A stretch of 54,441 bases of DNA from a virus, in the IMG/VR virus record IMGVR_UViG_3300006793_000039, positions 1 to 54,441 of that record; one strand, 5' to 3'. The notes under the pieces were generated by a model. That model was not told the DNA's origin. It saw nothing but the letters and a program-made list of their open reading frames with translations, and searched no databases. Shown piece after piece: positions 8,017 through 17,285 of the stretch (within the stretch, counting starts at the first letter, position 1; the number at the start of each line of letters is the position of its first letter). A program made the translations under genes and the position numbers.

Positions 8017-8243
8017 GAGTAGAAATTTTAGAAGTCCTAGAAGGACATTTTGGCAAAGATAAAGATATTACTGTAGACAGTCATATAATGGACGACTTAG
8101 GCGGTGATGAATTTGACATAGTTGATGTATTTGTTCAGATAGAATCCAAACTAGGTATATCCATACCAGAAGAAGAAACATTTGATATAATGACTGTGTC
8201 TGCACTATGTGAAGTAGTAGAGAGACATGTTGGGTCAAATTAA
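8013..8243 (+). CDS. Acyl-carrier-protein-like protein lacking the carrier serine
   Basis: A 76-residue acidic protein with the length and helix pattern of ACP. DDLGGDEFDIVDV (27-39) aligns with the AcpP segment DLGADSLDTVEL, and SKLGISIPEEE matches the loop and helix III region. The serine that carries 4'-phosphopantetheine is replaced by E33, so it cannot be a normal acyl carrier. It may be a structural or regulatory ACP mimic. It overlaps the upstream gene by 4 nt and the spanin gene by 17 nt. Confidence 0.7.
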   Translation: MRVEILEVLEGHFGKDKDITVDSHIMDDLGGDEFDIVDVFVQIESKLGISIPEEETFDIMTVSALCEVVERHVGSN

Positions 8244-8712
8244 ACTAGTTTTCTTTTTTCTAATGTTGTCCGGAGCCGCAGGAGGCTTATGGTATGTACA
8301 ACATCTAAAAGCAGAAAACGAAATCCTTACACTAAACAATGAAAAACTTAATAATGCTGTTGAGCAACAACAAGCAGTTATTGAGCAACAGTTACGTGAT
8401 ATAGAAACTAAGACCGCACTCAATAACCAGTTAAATGAAAACAATGCTAAACTTACAGCAGATTTAAATCTTGCAAATGAAAAGTTTAACAAAGTAAATG
8501 CATCAGGCGAAAGAAGAGATGTTGGTGCATTAGCAGTAGCAAAGCCTAAAAGTATACAAAGAATAGAAGGCAAAAGAGAAAAACAAAGAGCAAGGTGTTT
8601 TGAAATAGCACAAGGCTCACCACTAACAGAGGAGGAGTTAAATGCAACTAAGAAATCGCAGATTAATGCAGAATGCACTAATATTGCCAATCCTAATTAC
8701 GTTCCTTATTAG
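8227..8712 (+). CDS. Probable inner-membrane spanin (Rz-like)
   Basis: 161 residues. One N-terminal membrane segment (about 6-24) is followed by a long Asn/Gln/Glu-rich coiled coil (about 28-90) and a basic C-terminal part ending in cysteine-containing sequence. This matches class II holin-endolysin-spanin i-spanins, which span the periplasm to fuse inner and outer membranes at lysis. The partner lipoprotein gene at 8642 starts inside it in another frame, the classic Rz/Rz1 overlap. The assignment is based on architecture, not sequence identity. Confidence 0.65.
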   Translation: MLGQIKLVFFFLMLSGAAGGLWYVQHLKAENEILTLNNEKLNNAVEQQQAVIEQQLRDIETKTALNNQLNENNAKLTADLNLANEKFNKVNASGERRDVGALAVAKPKSIQRIEGKREKQRARCFEIAQGSPLTEEELNATKKSQINAECTNIANPNYVPY

Positions 8713-9088
8713 TGGTTGTGCATCTACAAAGTCTTTAGAAATCTTTACTAAAGAAGTAGAACGTATGCCTTTAGACTTAGATATGCCTCCAGTTGTAGCA
8801 TTGGAGCAAATTAATTGGAAGATTATAAACGAAGGCAACCAAGAAGAAGTATTTGCTGAACTTAAAAAAGCAAACATAGATGCTGTATTATTTGGTCTTA
8901 CTGACGAAGATTACGAACTATTACAAAAAAACAATGTGCAAATGAGAAATCAAATCATAAAGTACAGAGCAATCATAGAAGCATATAAACAATACTATGA
9001 GCCAGAAGAACAGCAAGGCAAAGAAGACAGTAGCAGTATTATTAAGTCTAGTGACTTTGAGCCAAAAAAACTCACAAAAGACGATTAA
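8642..9088 (+). CDS. Probable outer-membrane spanin lipoprotein (Rz1-like)
   Basis: 148 residues with a short basic N-terminus, a hydrophobic segment and lipobox LISGC (C near residue 26), so likely lipidated and sent to the outer membrane. The mature part is charged and helical. GAGGAGG lies 5-6 nt upstream of ATG 8642, so this start is preferred over the internal ATG at 8666. It overlaps the i-spanin gene by 71 nt in a different frame. It is longer than many Rz1 proteins. Alternative: an unrelated lipoprotein. Confidence 0.68.
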   Translation: MQLRNRRLMQNALILPILITFLISGCASTKSLEIFTKEVERMPLDLDMPPVVALEQINWKIINEGNQEEVFAELKKANIDAVLFGLTDEDYELLQKNNVQMRNQIIKYRAIIEAYKQYYEPEEQQGKEDSSSIIKSSDFEPKKLTKDD

Positions 9089-9091
9089 CAC

Positions 9092-9120
9092 TTGACATTT
9101 CTGTCAAAGAACATTATAAT
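9092..9120 (+). promoter_or_regulatory. Sigma70-type promoter before dnaJ
   Basis: TTGACA at 9092-9097, a 17-nt spacer and TATAAT at 9115-9120. ATG 9129 is 8 nt past the -10, so the mRNA leader would be about 0-2 nt, with no room for a Shine-Dalgarno sequence. Confidence 0.85.
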
Positions 9121-9128
9121 AAGTTAAT

Positions 9129-9938
9129 ATGGATCACTACCAAACATTGGGGGTTAGCCGCGATGCTGATGCCTCCGCTATCAAAAAAGCATATCGCAAA
9201 TTAGCGAGTAAGCATCATCCTGACAAAGGCGGTAACCCTGAAGAATTCAAAAGAGTGCAAGAAGCATACGACACACTAAGTGATCCACAAAAACGTAGTC
9301 AGTATGACAATCCTAATCCTTTTGAAGGCTTTGGTGGTGGTGATCCTTTTAGTGGCGCCAATCCGTTTGGAGATATATTTAGAGATATATTTGGACAAAG
9401 AGGTCAACGTCGTAGAGAACAAAACTTTGATGCTCAAACAGATATACTATTATCATTGGAAGATGTGTTTTTTGGTGTAACAAAAAGAATAGATGTTGGT
9501 ACAGGTGTTATAGATCTCAATATACCAAAAGGCACAGAAGAAGGTACTCGTTTCACTTTACATGGCAAAGGCCCACAGCAAGATCCTAACTTACCGCCAG
9601 GTAATTTATTTGTAAGAGTCAGATATCAGCCACATAGAGAATTTGCTAAAAATGGTAACGACCTTATTGGTATTGTAGAAATTGATTATCTAGAAGCCAT
9701 TGTTGGTACCACTATTGAAGTTAGGCATGTTAATGGCAGGATGTTATCAGTAAACATTCCGGCACTAACACAACCTAACTCTAGACTTAAATTAAGAGGA
9801 GAGGGTTTTACAAATCCACGTAGCAGTATAGTAGGAGACTTCCTTTTACAAGTGTCTGTTACTGCACCCGAATCCATAGATCATGATCATGTTAACCTTA
9901 TACGAAGAATTAATCAAGAACGTAGGAGAAATAATTAA
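9129..9938 (+). CDS. dnaJ: DnaJ/CbpA-like co-chaperone
   Basis: 269 residues. The J domain occupies about 3-65 with HPD at 30-32. A Gly/Phe-rich linker (about 68-95) follows, then the substrate-binding C-terminal domains (from about 105). The four CxxCxGxG zinc repeats of type A DnaJ are absent, so it is CbpA-like (type B). J proteins stimulate DnaK ATPase and hand over clients; no DnaK gene is seen, so the host chaperone is the likely partner. It is followed 8 nt later by the ClpA-like unfoldase gene. Confidence 0.9.
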   Translation: MDHYQTLGVSRDADASAIKKAYRKLASKHHPDKGGNPEEFKRVQEAYDTLSDPQKRSQYDNPNPFEGFGGGDPFSGANPFGDIFRDIFGQRGQRRREQNFDAQTDILLSLEDVFFGVTKRIDVGTGVIDLNIPKGTEEGTRFTLHGKGPQQDPNLPPGNLFVRVRYQPHREFAKNGNDLIGIVEIDYLEAIVGTTIEVRHVNGRMLSVNIPALTQPNSRLKLRGEGFTNPRSSIVGDFLLQVSVTAPESIDHDHVNLIRRINQERRRNN

Positions 9939-9946
9939 ATACTATT

Positions 9947-12124
9947 ATGAATGTTGAAGGAATTATAGAAAAAGCATACGAAATATCTAATCAATTTAGT
10001 CATGAGTATATGACTCTAGAGCATGTTGCTCTGGCTCTTATTAAAGATAAAGAGATTAAAAAAGTATTAGGTGAATGTAATGTTGAAATTAAACAATTAG
10101 AAGCAGACATTGTGACTTATCTTAATGACGATGAGTACAACAATCTTAAATCAGAAGGCGGTAGCACAGGCAAGCCTAAGAAAACTGTAGCAGTTGAACG
10201 TGTCTTTCAAAGAGCATTTGCACAAAGTATCTTTAATGGTAGAGATAAAATATCTGCAATTGATTTGCTAGTTAGTATTACAAATGAAGAAAATTCACAT
10301 AGTGCATATTTTTTAGCAGTTAATGGTTGCCATAGAGAAAATTTAATTGAAATATTAGGCGATGTCGTTGAAGGCGAACTAGTAGAAGAAACACAAGACT
10401 ACATTAAAAACTTAAACGAAGAAGCAATGAACGGAAGTATTGATCCTCTCATTGGTAGAAGCGAAGAAGTAAATGATGTTGTTGAAATACTTGCTAGACG
10501 TAAAAAGAATAACGTATGCTTAGTTGGTGAACCCGGTGTAGGTAAAACTGCTATTGCAGAAGGTATGGCATGGAAAATTATCAACAAGCAAGTTCCTAAA
10601 ACACTAGAAGATAAAACTGTTTATCAAATAGATGTTGGTACAATGTTAGCAGGTACAAAGTTTAGAGGTGACTTTGAAGAAAGACTAAAAACAGTTTTAG
10701 AACAGATAGAAAAGAACGAAAATGCTATTCTGTTTATTGACGAGATACATATGATTATGGGTGCCGGTAGTGCTGGTAGCAGTCAAGTAGATGCGGCAAA
10801 CATGTTAAAGCCATTGTTAGGCAAAGGTAAACTATTGTGTATTGGTGCAACAACACCAGATGAATTTGCAAGTACATTTGAAAAAGACAGAGCATTAATG
10901 CGTAGGTTTGCAAGACTAGACGTAGAAGAAACAACACTTAAAGATACTATTAAAATATGCCAAGGCTTACAGCCATACTACGAAGAGTTTCACAAAGTCA
11001 AGTATGAAGAAGGTGCTATAGAAAAAGCATGTGAATTGGCAGACAGATATATTAAGAATAAGTACTTTCCAGACAAAGCATTAGACATTGTAGATGCCGC
11101 AGGTGCAGTCACTAAAGTATTAGAAAAGAAAGTTGTAAATCTTGACTCAGTAGTAGCACAGGTATCAAAGATTGCTAAAATTAAACAAGAAGTAGTAGAT
11201 GTTAAAGACACAAAAGGCTTCAGCAAGTTAGATAAAAAGATTAAAAAGAAAGTGTTTGGACAAGACGAAGCAGTCGATAAACTAGTAGAAAGTATACTTG
11301 TTAGTAAAGCAGGCCTAAGAGAACCAAACAAACCAATTGGTAGTTTCCTATTTGTAGGACCGACTGGTGTAGGTAAAACAGAAACAGCAAGAGCATTAGC
11401 AGACGAATTAGATATTAAACTTGTTAAGTTTGACATGTCAGAGTATATGGAAAGACATAGTGTAAGTAAACTAATTGGTGCTCCTCCAGGTTATGTAGGA
11501 CACGCAGAAGGCGAACTAGGACAAGGCATGTTGCTTTCTGAAATTGATAAGAATCCTAATTGTGTGTTGCTACTAGATGAAGTAGAGAAAGCCGCACCAG
11601 AAGTATTACAAGTGTTACTACAAGTAATGGACGATGGTAGACTTACAGGTGCAACAGGCAAGCAAGTAGACTTCAGTAATGTTACACTTATAATGACAAG
11701 TAACTTAGGTGCCGCCAAGGCAGAAACAAGCAAGATTGGATTTGGTGAAACATCACATACAGACACAGATATAAAAGCAGTCAAAAGTTTCTTCACACCA
11801 GAGTTTAGAAACAGGATAGACTCTTATGTTAAGTTTAACAAACTAGGAATGAAAGAAGTTAATCTTATTATTGATAAAATTGTTAGAGAAACAAACGAAT
11901 TACTTGCTAGTAATGACAGTAAAGTTAGTATTGAACTTACCAAAGCGGCTAAGAAATATATTGCAGATAACGGATTTGAACCTAGCATGGGTGCAAGGCC
12001 TTTAAAAAGATTGTTCGAAGATGTTGTCAAGAAGCCAATTAGTAAAAAAATATTGTTTGATAAAATAGAGGAAGGCGTAGTACTTGTAGATTATATTGAG
12101 CAGTTTGAATTCACTGTCAAATGA
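9947..12124 (+). CDS. clpA: ClpA-like AAA+ unfoldase with ClpP-docking loop
   Basis: 725 residues. A Clp_N-type domain (about 1-150) precedes two AAA+ modules with Walker A GEPGVGKT (194-201) and GPTGVGKT (471-478), Walker B LFIDEIH and LLLDEVE, and the C-terminal D2-small domain. There is no ClpB coiled-coil middle domain, and IGF at 597-599 sits where E. coli ClpA has its IGL ClpP-binding loop, before [10 protein letters not shown]. It therefore looks able to feed substrates to ClpP. No clpP or clpS is in the window. A degenerate late-like element, ATTAAATA (9934-9941), ends 5 nt before the ATG. Confidence 0.92.
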   Translation: MNVEGIIEKAYEISNQFSHEYMTLEHVALALIKDKEIKKVLGECNVEIKQLEADIVTYLNDDEYNNLKSEGGSTGKPKKTVAVERVFQRAFAQSIFNGRDKISAIDLLVSITNEENSHSAYFLAVNGCHRENLIEILGDVVEGELVEETQDYIKNLNEEAMNGSIDPLIGRSEEVNDVVEILARRKKNNVCLVGEPGVGKTAIAEGMAWKIINKQVPKTLEDKTVYQIDVGTMLAGTKFRGDFEERLKTVLEQIEKNENAILFIDEIHMIMGAGSAGSSQVDAANMLKPLLGKGKLLCIGATTPDEFASTFEKDRALMRRFARLDVEETTLKDTIKICQGLQPYYEEFHKVKYEEGAIEKACELADRYIKNKYFPDKALDIVDAAGAVTKVLEKKVVNLDSVVAQVSKIAKIKQEVVDVKDTKGFSKLDKKIKKKVFGQDEAVDKLVESILVSKAGLREPNKPIGSFLFVGPTGVGKTETARALADELDIKLVKFDMSEYMERHSVSKLIGAPPGYVGHAEGELGQGMLLSEIDKNPNCVLLLDEVEKAAPEVLQVLLQVMDDGRLTGATGKQVDFSNVTLIMTSNLGAAKAETSKIGFGETSHTDTDIKAVKSFFTPEFRNRIDSYVKFNKLGMKEVNLIIDKIVRETNELLASNDSKVSIELTKAAKKYIADNGFEPSMGARPLKRLFEDVVKKPISKKILFDKIEEGVVLVDYIEQFEFTVK

Positions 12125-12669
12125 ATTTAGGCAATACTGTTTCCGGTATAGATATCCGGCCATCATTTAAATTATGGTGGAATAAGTATCATATCAAAGC
12201 AGAAGTAAAAGGCAATTGGCTTATACACGATCCTATGGTATTAGAAGAAATATACAAATTTCAAAATCAGTACTGCTGGGACACAATGAAATTTGCATGG
12301 CACAAAAATTATTCAGTGTATTTTTCAGATAGCAAAGTTGCTAAAAAATTTATTAGAAAATTTAAAGATAGTATAATTAGTGTACAAGGTATACGTTCGC
12401 AAGAAGAATATGATGTTATTACATCAAATAATCAAATACTTAGAAGACAACTGTTTTTTAATAAATATAGATATGTAGCATACAAGTATTGGCCAAATAT
12501 TGATTGGGTTAAAAAAGTTAGCAAACTTAGTATGGATGCAAAAGTAACACACACTGGTGATGGTTGGAAATCAACAGTTTACATGACCAATAAAAAAGAT
12601 GTTGCTAAATTACAATTAACAGTAGGTAATAGCGAAATATATAAAGTTGTTACCACAGAGGAATTATAA
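12121..12669 (+). CDS. Hypothetical protein between clpA and lysozyme
   Basis: 182 residues, rich in Lys, Trp and Tyr, no recognised domain. Aromatic-rich beta-like segments (KLWWNKYHI, KYRYVAYKYW) suggest a compact soluble protein. It overlaps clpA by 4 nt and abuts the lysozyme gene directly. Confidence 0.7.
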   Translation: MNLGNTVSGIDIRPSFKLWWNKYHIKAEVKGNWLIHDPMVLEEIYKFQNQYCWDTMKFAWHKNYSVYFSDSKVAKKFIRKFKDSIISVQGIRSQEEYDVITSNNQILRRQLFFNKYRYVAYKYWPNIDWVKKVSKLSMDAKVTHTGDGWKSTVYMTNKKDVAKLQLTVGNSEIYKVVTTEEL

Positions 12670-13143
12670 ATGGGATTATTTGGAAGAGACACAAAATTAG
12701 ATAGAGAAGCAGTTTTTGAGCAACTTAAAATAGATGAAGGAGTAGTCAATGAGATCTACCTCGACCACTTGGGATACCCGACTTTTGGAGTGGGGCATTT
12801 GGTCCTCGACACCGATCCAGAGCATGGAGCAGAAGTTGGAACACCAGTATCAGAAGAACGTGTTAAAGAATGTTTTGAAAGAGACCTTGACACAGCAATA
12901 TCTGAGTGTGAGTTATTATACGAAGAAGGGGTGTTTGGAGACTTACCAGACGAGGTCCAGCAAATCTTGGTTAATATGATGTTTAACATGGGTCGTACAA
13001 GACTTAGTAAGTTTAAGAAAATGCATGCCGCAATTCTAAAAGAAGATTGGAAAGAAGCCGCAAAGGAAGGTAGAGATTCAAGATGGCACAAACAAGTAAC
13101 TAACCGTGCTGAAAGACTGATGACTCGACTCGAACAAGTTTAA
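12670..13143 (+). CDS. T4-type lysozyme (GH24 endolysin)
   Basis: 157 residues (T4 lysozyme 164). IDEGVVNEIYLDHLGYPTFG aligns with the catalytic region of T4 lysozyme. E23, D32 and T38 correspond to T4 E11, D20 and T26 with a constant offset of 12, and VGH follows. The C-terminal half has the MMFNMG and RAERL landmarks. It cuts the MurNAc-GlcNAc bond of peptidoglycan. It has no signal peptide, so a holin must release it; a candidate is at 25231, and spanins are at 8227/8642. Confidence 0.93.
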   Translation: MGLFGRDTKLDREAVFEQLKIDEGVVNEIYLDHLGYPTFGVGHLVLDTDPEHGAEVGTPVSEERVKECFERDLDTAISECELLYEEGVFGDLPDEVQQILVNMMFNMGRTRLSKFKKMHAAILKEDWKEAAKEGRDSRWHKQVTNRAERLMTRLEQV

Positions 13144-13169
13144 CAACATTCTCATAAGTGCCTTATTGA

Positions 13170-13177
13170 GATAAATA
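13170..13177 (+). promoter_or_regulatory. T4-like late promoter
   Basis: GATAAATA, followed 15 nt later by ATG 13193 with GAGG 6 nt before the start. The first of several identical elements in front of virion genes. Confidence 0.7.
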
Positions 13178-13192
13178 CAATTGAGGCTACTT

Positions 13193-13552
13193 ATGAGAAG
13201 AACATTAGAAATGCTAGGAAACTCAAGCGATAACATGAGTTTAACCGGCGACAAAATCAAAGCAGATAGTTATTTCGGTTATACGGACGGAATTCACTCC
13301 GTTAGTGTAAAGTTAAATGCTTTTGTAGGCAAGATTAAACTGCAAGGCACACTATCATTAACCCCTGAATCAGCCGATTGGGGAGATATTAAACTAATTG
13401 AAAAAGCATCTGCAACTACAGGCACAGAAATTCACACATTTAAGGGTAATTATGTATACCTAAGAGCCGTTCTAGATAGAACAGGAGTCGGCGATGGTAG
13501 TACATACGAGTCATCTTACGGTAGTATCTCACAAATTTTATTAAGCAATTAA
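13193..13552 (+). CDS. Late virion-associated hypothetical protein
   Basis: 120 residues, mostly beta-strand-like with many Ser/Thr/Gly, resembling a small decoration or fibre-type domain. A TTG at 13181 is also open, but the ATG at 13193 has the better Shine-Dalgarno sequence (GAGG). It stands alone between two late promoters, directly before the long fibre gene. A structural role is inferred from context. Confidence 0.65.
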   Translation: MRRTLEMLGNSSDNMSLTGDKIKADSYFGYTDGIHSVSVKLNAFVGKIKLQGTLSLTPESADWGDIKLIEKASATTGTEIHTFKGNYVYLRAVLDRTGVGDGSTYESSYGSISQILLSN

Positions 13553-13564
13553 ATCAACTTAGTT

Positions 13565-13572
13565 GATAAATA
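13565..13572 (+). promoter_or_regulatory. T4-like late promoter
   Basis: GATAAATA 31 nt before the ATG at 13604 of the collagen-like fibre gene; AATAGGAA provides a weak ribosome site. Confidence 0.7.
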
Positions 13573-13603
13573 CATTATAATTGCAAATTAGAATAGGAAT
13601 ACT

Positions 13604-16600
13604 ATGCCAAATGTAACAGGAGATAATTTAACTTTTAATATAGACGGGATCACCGATAATCAGATCCTAGTTTACGATTCTGCACAAGGAATTTTTGTAG
13701 CACAAGATAGTTTGTCTTCAGATGCCAATGCCGCCGTTACTGGTGGTGCTAATGTTGGTGCTTCAGGCATTGGACTATTCTCAGCAAAAGACGGTTCACA
13801 ATTAAACTTTAAAAAGATACAAGGCTCAGGTGCAACAACTGTAACTGAATCTGCAAACGTTATTACTGTTTCCTCAACAGCATATACACTACCAACACCA
13901 TTAAGCATTCACAATGTGAATGGCAATACAAATATCTTCTCAGGTAGAAACTTTGGTGATAATGCTAATATCACAGCATACGCAGGTATATTAAATAACG
14001 CAAACTATCCTACTAACAGTCAAAGTGCAGGATTTGATGCTAAAACAAGATTTGTTATTAGTTCAAACGATGCCGCAGATGTAGAACTTAGTTCACAACA
14101 TAGTTTAATATTAGGAACAAAAAGCACAGATGGTCATATTGAAGTTAGAAGTGCAAACAGTACTGTATTTTATGTAGGTAGTGCAAGTAGTACAACACCA
14201 GCATTAAAAATAAATTCTAATAGAAGTACAACATTTGCTAACGCATTTACATTACCAACATCAGATGGTACTAACGGACAAGTACTTGTAACAAATGGTT
14301 CAGGTGGTGTTAGTTGGACAACATTACAAACTGGTGGTTTAACTGCTAGTCAACTAACTGCCAACTTAGCAAATTATATTCCTAAGAGTGCCACAAGTGC
14401 ACCAGATACAACAATGTCATATGACATTGGTAACAGCAATTACAAATATTTAAATATATTTGCAAACAGATTTAGAGGAACAGCAGACTCGGCCATTAGA
14501 TTAGAAGATGGCTCAACTATTATTACAGCGGCAACATTAGCAAACGCAGTCAACAAAACAAATAATTTAAGTGACTTACCAGATGCCGCAACAGCAAGAA
14601 CAAATTTAGGTGTTTACAGCAAAGCAGAAGTTGATGCCAATATTGCATCAGCACAATTACAAAATGCTATAAGCACAGTTACTAGTGTTGGCTCAGCAAA
14701 TACAATCAGTGCCACAAGTGCCACCCACGCAATTAGATTTGAGGGCGGAACAGGTATTGATGTAAATCAATATACAGCCAACAATACTATACAGATTTCA
14801 AAAACAGATGCTATCACAGGCGTATTTAAAAACGTCGATGTAGATGGCACACTTCTTATTGCAGATAACAATAATGATACATTAAATTTAGTTAGCGGTA
14901 GTAATGTAAGTTTTACTGCTAATCCAGGAACAGATTCAATTATAATTGATGCTACATTAAATGATAGTAGTATTGACAAGTACACTAAAGCAGAAGTTAA
15001 TACAGCAATTACCTCTAATGTATCTGCATTAAGATATTATAAGAGTTTTACAGGCGATTCAGGTTCAACAGATGCTAGTGCCAAAGACGATACATTTAAT
15101 ATTGTTGGTGGTACAGGTATAACAACATCAGTTACAGGCGATACAGTAACAATTAATAATACCCAACTAAATGATGGTATATTTAAAAATATTAGTGTTG
15201 CTGGACAAGACTTAATTATTGCAGAAAATAATCAAGATACATTAAATTTTGTAGCAGGTAGCGGTATTTCGATTACTGCTGATGCAAGTACTGATACTAT
15301 TACAATTAATAACACAGGCAGTGGCGGAGGCGGTGGAGCCGGCGAAGCATTTAAAACTGTAAGTGTACAAGGTGGTAATAGTGTAGTAGCAAATGTAGCC
15401 GCAGACCAATTAACATTTATAGCAGGTGCTAATGCAACAATATCAGCAGATAGCAATGCTCAAACAATTACAATCGATGCTACCGGTTCAGGTTCAGGAG
15501 TCAAAGGTGATACTGGAGCAACTGGCCCAGCAGGTAGTGATGGGGCAAAAGGACAAAAGGGTGAAGTAGGAGAGACTGGCGCAACAGGAGCCACAGGTCC
15601 ACAAGGAAATGTAGGTAATACAGGACCTGCAGGAGCCAATGGAGACAAAGGTTCAAAAGGAGATCAAGGTGCCCAGGGAACAACTGGTGCAACTGGAGAT
15701 AAAGGTGCACAAGGAGATGTTGGACCAACAGGACCAGCAGGTGCAACTGGACCAGCAGGAAACGATGGAGCAAAAGGCGAAGTTGGCCCACAAGGACCAC
15801 AAGGAACTGCCGGAGATAAAGGAGCCACTGGAGCAACAGGACCTCAAGGAGATGCAGGACCAACAGGACCACAAGGAACTGCTGGAGATAAAGGTGAAGT
15901 TGGAGCAACTGGACCACAAGGACAAAAAGGTGAAATAGGTGCTGGTACTAACCAAACACTAAGTATGACAGGTAATGTCATTTCAATTAGTGGCGGTAGT
16001 AGTAATGTTGATATAAGTTCAGCATTAGATAGTGTTGATGCCTCAGTTGCCGTTGCAAATGTTTCCCCAAGTGGTGGCTCTGAAGGCGACTTATGGTGGG
16101 CAAGTGATGACGGTGATCTATACATTTATTATGATAGTTCATGGGTAGCGGCCTCATCAGCAGGAGATAAAGGACAAAAAGGTGATACTGGACAAAAAGG
16201 TGAAACTGGAGCCACAGGTGCTCAAGGTACAACTGGTGCTCAAGGTGTAGCAGGTCCAACAGGTCCACAAGGATCAAAAGGTGATATAGGTCCACAAGGT
16301 TCAACTGGTGCTCAAGGTGCCACAGGACCTCAAGGTGCTCAAGGACAGAAGGGAGCCACAGGTGCTGATAGTACAGTAGCAGGTCCAACAGGACCAGCAG
16401 GAGCAACAGGACCAGCAGGTCCAACAGGTCCTCAGGGAGATGCTGGTAACGATGGAGCCAAAGGACAAAAAGGAGAATTAGGACCACAAGGTGCAACTGG
16501 ACCACAGGGTGGACAGGGTACTAAAGGTGAAGTAGGTCCACAGGGTTCAGCAGGTGCTACAGGACCAACAGGACCTCAAGGTAACGTAGGACCAGTAGGT

Positions 16601-17281
16601 CCAACAGGAAGTAAGGGTGACAAAGGTGAATTAGGTGGCCCAACTGGACCGACAGGTGATAAAGGACAAAAAGGTGACACTGGACCACAGGGTACAGCAG
16701 GTAGTGACGGTAATGCAGGTCCAACAGGTCCACAAGGACCAACAGGTGCTAAGGGTGAACCAAGTACAGTAGCAGGTCCACAAGGACCAGCAGGATCAGA
16801 TGGAGCAGATGGATCAGATGGTGCGGCTGGAGATAAAGGACAAAAAGGTGAGCCAGGTGGCGGCGGAGGCGGCGGTTCCGTAACACGTGGTAACACTTAT
16901 GAAAGAATGAAACTCAATTACAGTACGTCAGGCGCACTATCAAGTATATCAGATACTACAGCAGGCATTAATGCTACAACAATTACCAGCGATACAGGTG
17001 CTGAGATTGAAGTACAGTTTACAGGATTTGATTATCCACCAGTAGCAATTATGGCCCATGGTTATCAATATGCGTCAAACAAATACAGCATGAATGCTGT
17101 TAGTGGTGACTGGACAACAAGAACAGTAGACGGCGGCGGAAGCAGTGGATCTCCAACAGCATTTGGAAGTTTCTCAAGTGATGCTAACGTAGACTTGAAA
17201 GTCACAGAAGCGATAACAGGAGCAAGTAGATCGTTTGGAACAAGCACCCATGCTTGGATTACGTTTGTGATGGCGGAGTAA
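13604..17281 (+). CDS. Long tail-fibre-like protein with two collagen-like segments
   Basis: 1225 residues. The N-terminal half (1-630) holds repeated beta modules with the recurring words [16 protein letters not shown] and ADTIT, typical of trimeric phage fibres. Gly-X-Y collagen-like tracts occupy about 632-780 and 854-1090, split by a 73-residue module with [22 protein letters not shown]-terminal globular domain (about 1095-1225) is probably the receptor-binding or trimerisation end. Collagen-like tracts form trimeric rods in other phage fibres. The Gly-X-Y part contains many GPQG, GATG and GDKG triplets. Host adsorption is the likely role; the exact receptor is unknown. Confidence 0.85.
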   Translation: MPNVTGDNLTFNIDGITDNQILVYDSAQGIFVAQDSLSSDANAAVTGGANVGASGIGLFSAKDGSQLNFKKIQGSGATTVTESANVITVSSTAYTLPTPLSIHNVNGNTNIFSGRNFGDNANITAYAGILNNANYPTNSQSAGFDAKTRFVISSNDAADVELSSQHSLILGTKSTDGHIEVRSANSTVFYVGSASSTTPALKINSNRSTTFANAFTLPTSDGTNGQVLVTNGSGGVSWTTLQTGGLTASQLTANLANYIPKSATSAPDTTMSYDIGNSNYKYLNIFANRFRGTADSAIRLEDGSTIITAATLANAVNKTNNLSDLPDAATARTNLGVYSKAEVDANIASAQLQNAISTVTSVGSANTISATSATHAIRFEGGTGIDVNQYTANNTIQISKTDAITGVFKNVDVDGTLLIADNNNDTLNLVSGSNVSFTANPGTDSIIIDATLNDSSIDKYTKAEVNTAITSNVSALRYYKSFTGDSGSTDASAKDDTFNIVGGTGITTSVTGDTVTINNTQLNDGIFKNISVAGQDLIIAENNQDTLNFVAGSGISITADASTDTITINNTGSGGGGGAGEAFKTVSVQGGNSVVANVAADQLTFIAGANATISADSNAQTITIDATGSGSGVKGDTGATGPAGSDGAKGQKGEVGETGATGATGPQGNVGNTGPAGANGDKGSKGDQGAQGTTGATGDKGAQGDVGPTGPAGATGPAGNDGAKGEVGPQGPQGTAGDKGATGATGPQGDAGPTGPQGTAGDKGEVGATGPQGQKGEIGAGTNQTLSMTGNVISISGGSSNVDISSALDSVDASVAVANVSPSGGSEGDLWWASDDGDLYIYYDSSWVAASSAGDKGQKGDTGQKGETGATGAQGTTGAQGVAGPTGPQGSKGDIGPQGSTGAQGATGPQGAQGQKGATGADSTVAGPTGPAGATGPAGPTGPQGDAGNDGAKGQKGELGPQGATGPQGGQGTKGEVGPQGSAGATGPTGPQGNVGPVGPTGSKGDKGELGGPTGPTGDKGQKGDTGPQGTAGSDGNAGPTGPQGPTGAKGEPSTVAGPQGPAGSDGADGSDGAAGDKGQKGEPGGGGGGGSVTRGNTYERMKLNYSTSGALSSISDTTAGINATTITSDTGAEIEVQFTGFDYPPVAIMAHGYQYASNKYSMNAVSGDWTTRTVDGGGSSGSPTAFGSFSSDANVDLKVTEAITGASRSFGTSTHAWITFVMAE
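15497..16876 (+). repeat. Collagen-like Gly-X-Y repeat region in fibre gene
   Basis: Nine-base periodic coding repeats run at 15497-15943 and 16163-16876, with the non-repetitive insert between. Triplets are mainly [12 protein letters not shown] and GQK. Two STVAGP interruptions break the register in the second block. The nucleotide repeats are imperfect, which allows slippage and length variation. Confidence 0.9.
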
Positions 17282-17285
17282 TACT

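Noticed and set aside
8235-8690. 151-codon minus-strand frame over the spanin gene
   Set aside because: Cys/Ser/Leu-rich mirror of a coiled-coil gene; no start signals.
10990-12030. Minus-strand frames over clpA
   Set aside because: Ser/Leu/Thr-rich shadows of a well-supported conserved gene.
15497-16876. CRISPR-like or satellite array
   Set aside because: The repeats are coding Gly-X-Y triplets with continuous frame and no spacers.
15501-16896. Long minus-strand frames rich in Pro, Leu, Gly or Ser across the collagen-like gene
   Set aside because: They are by-products of the nine-base Gly-X-Y repeat and have no ribosome sites or promoters.
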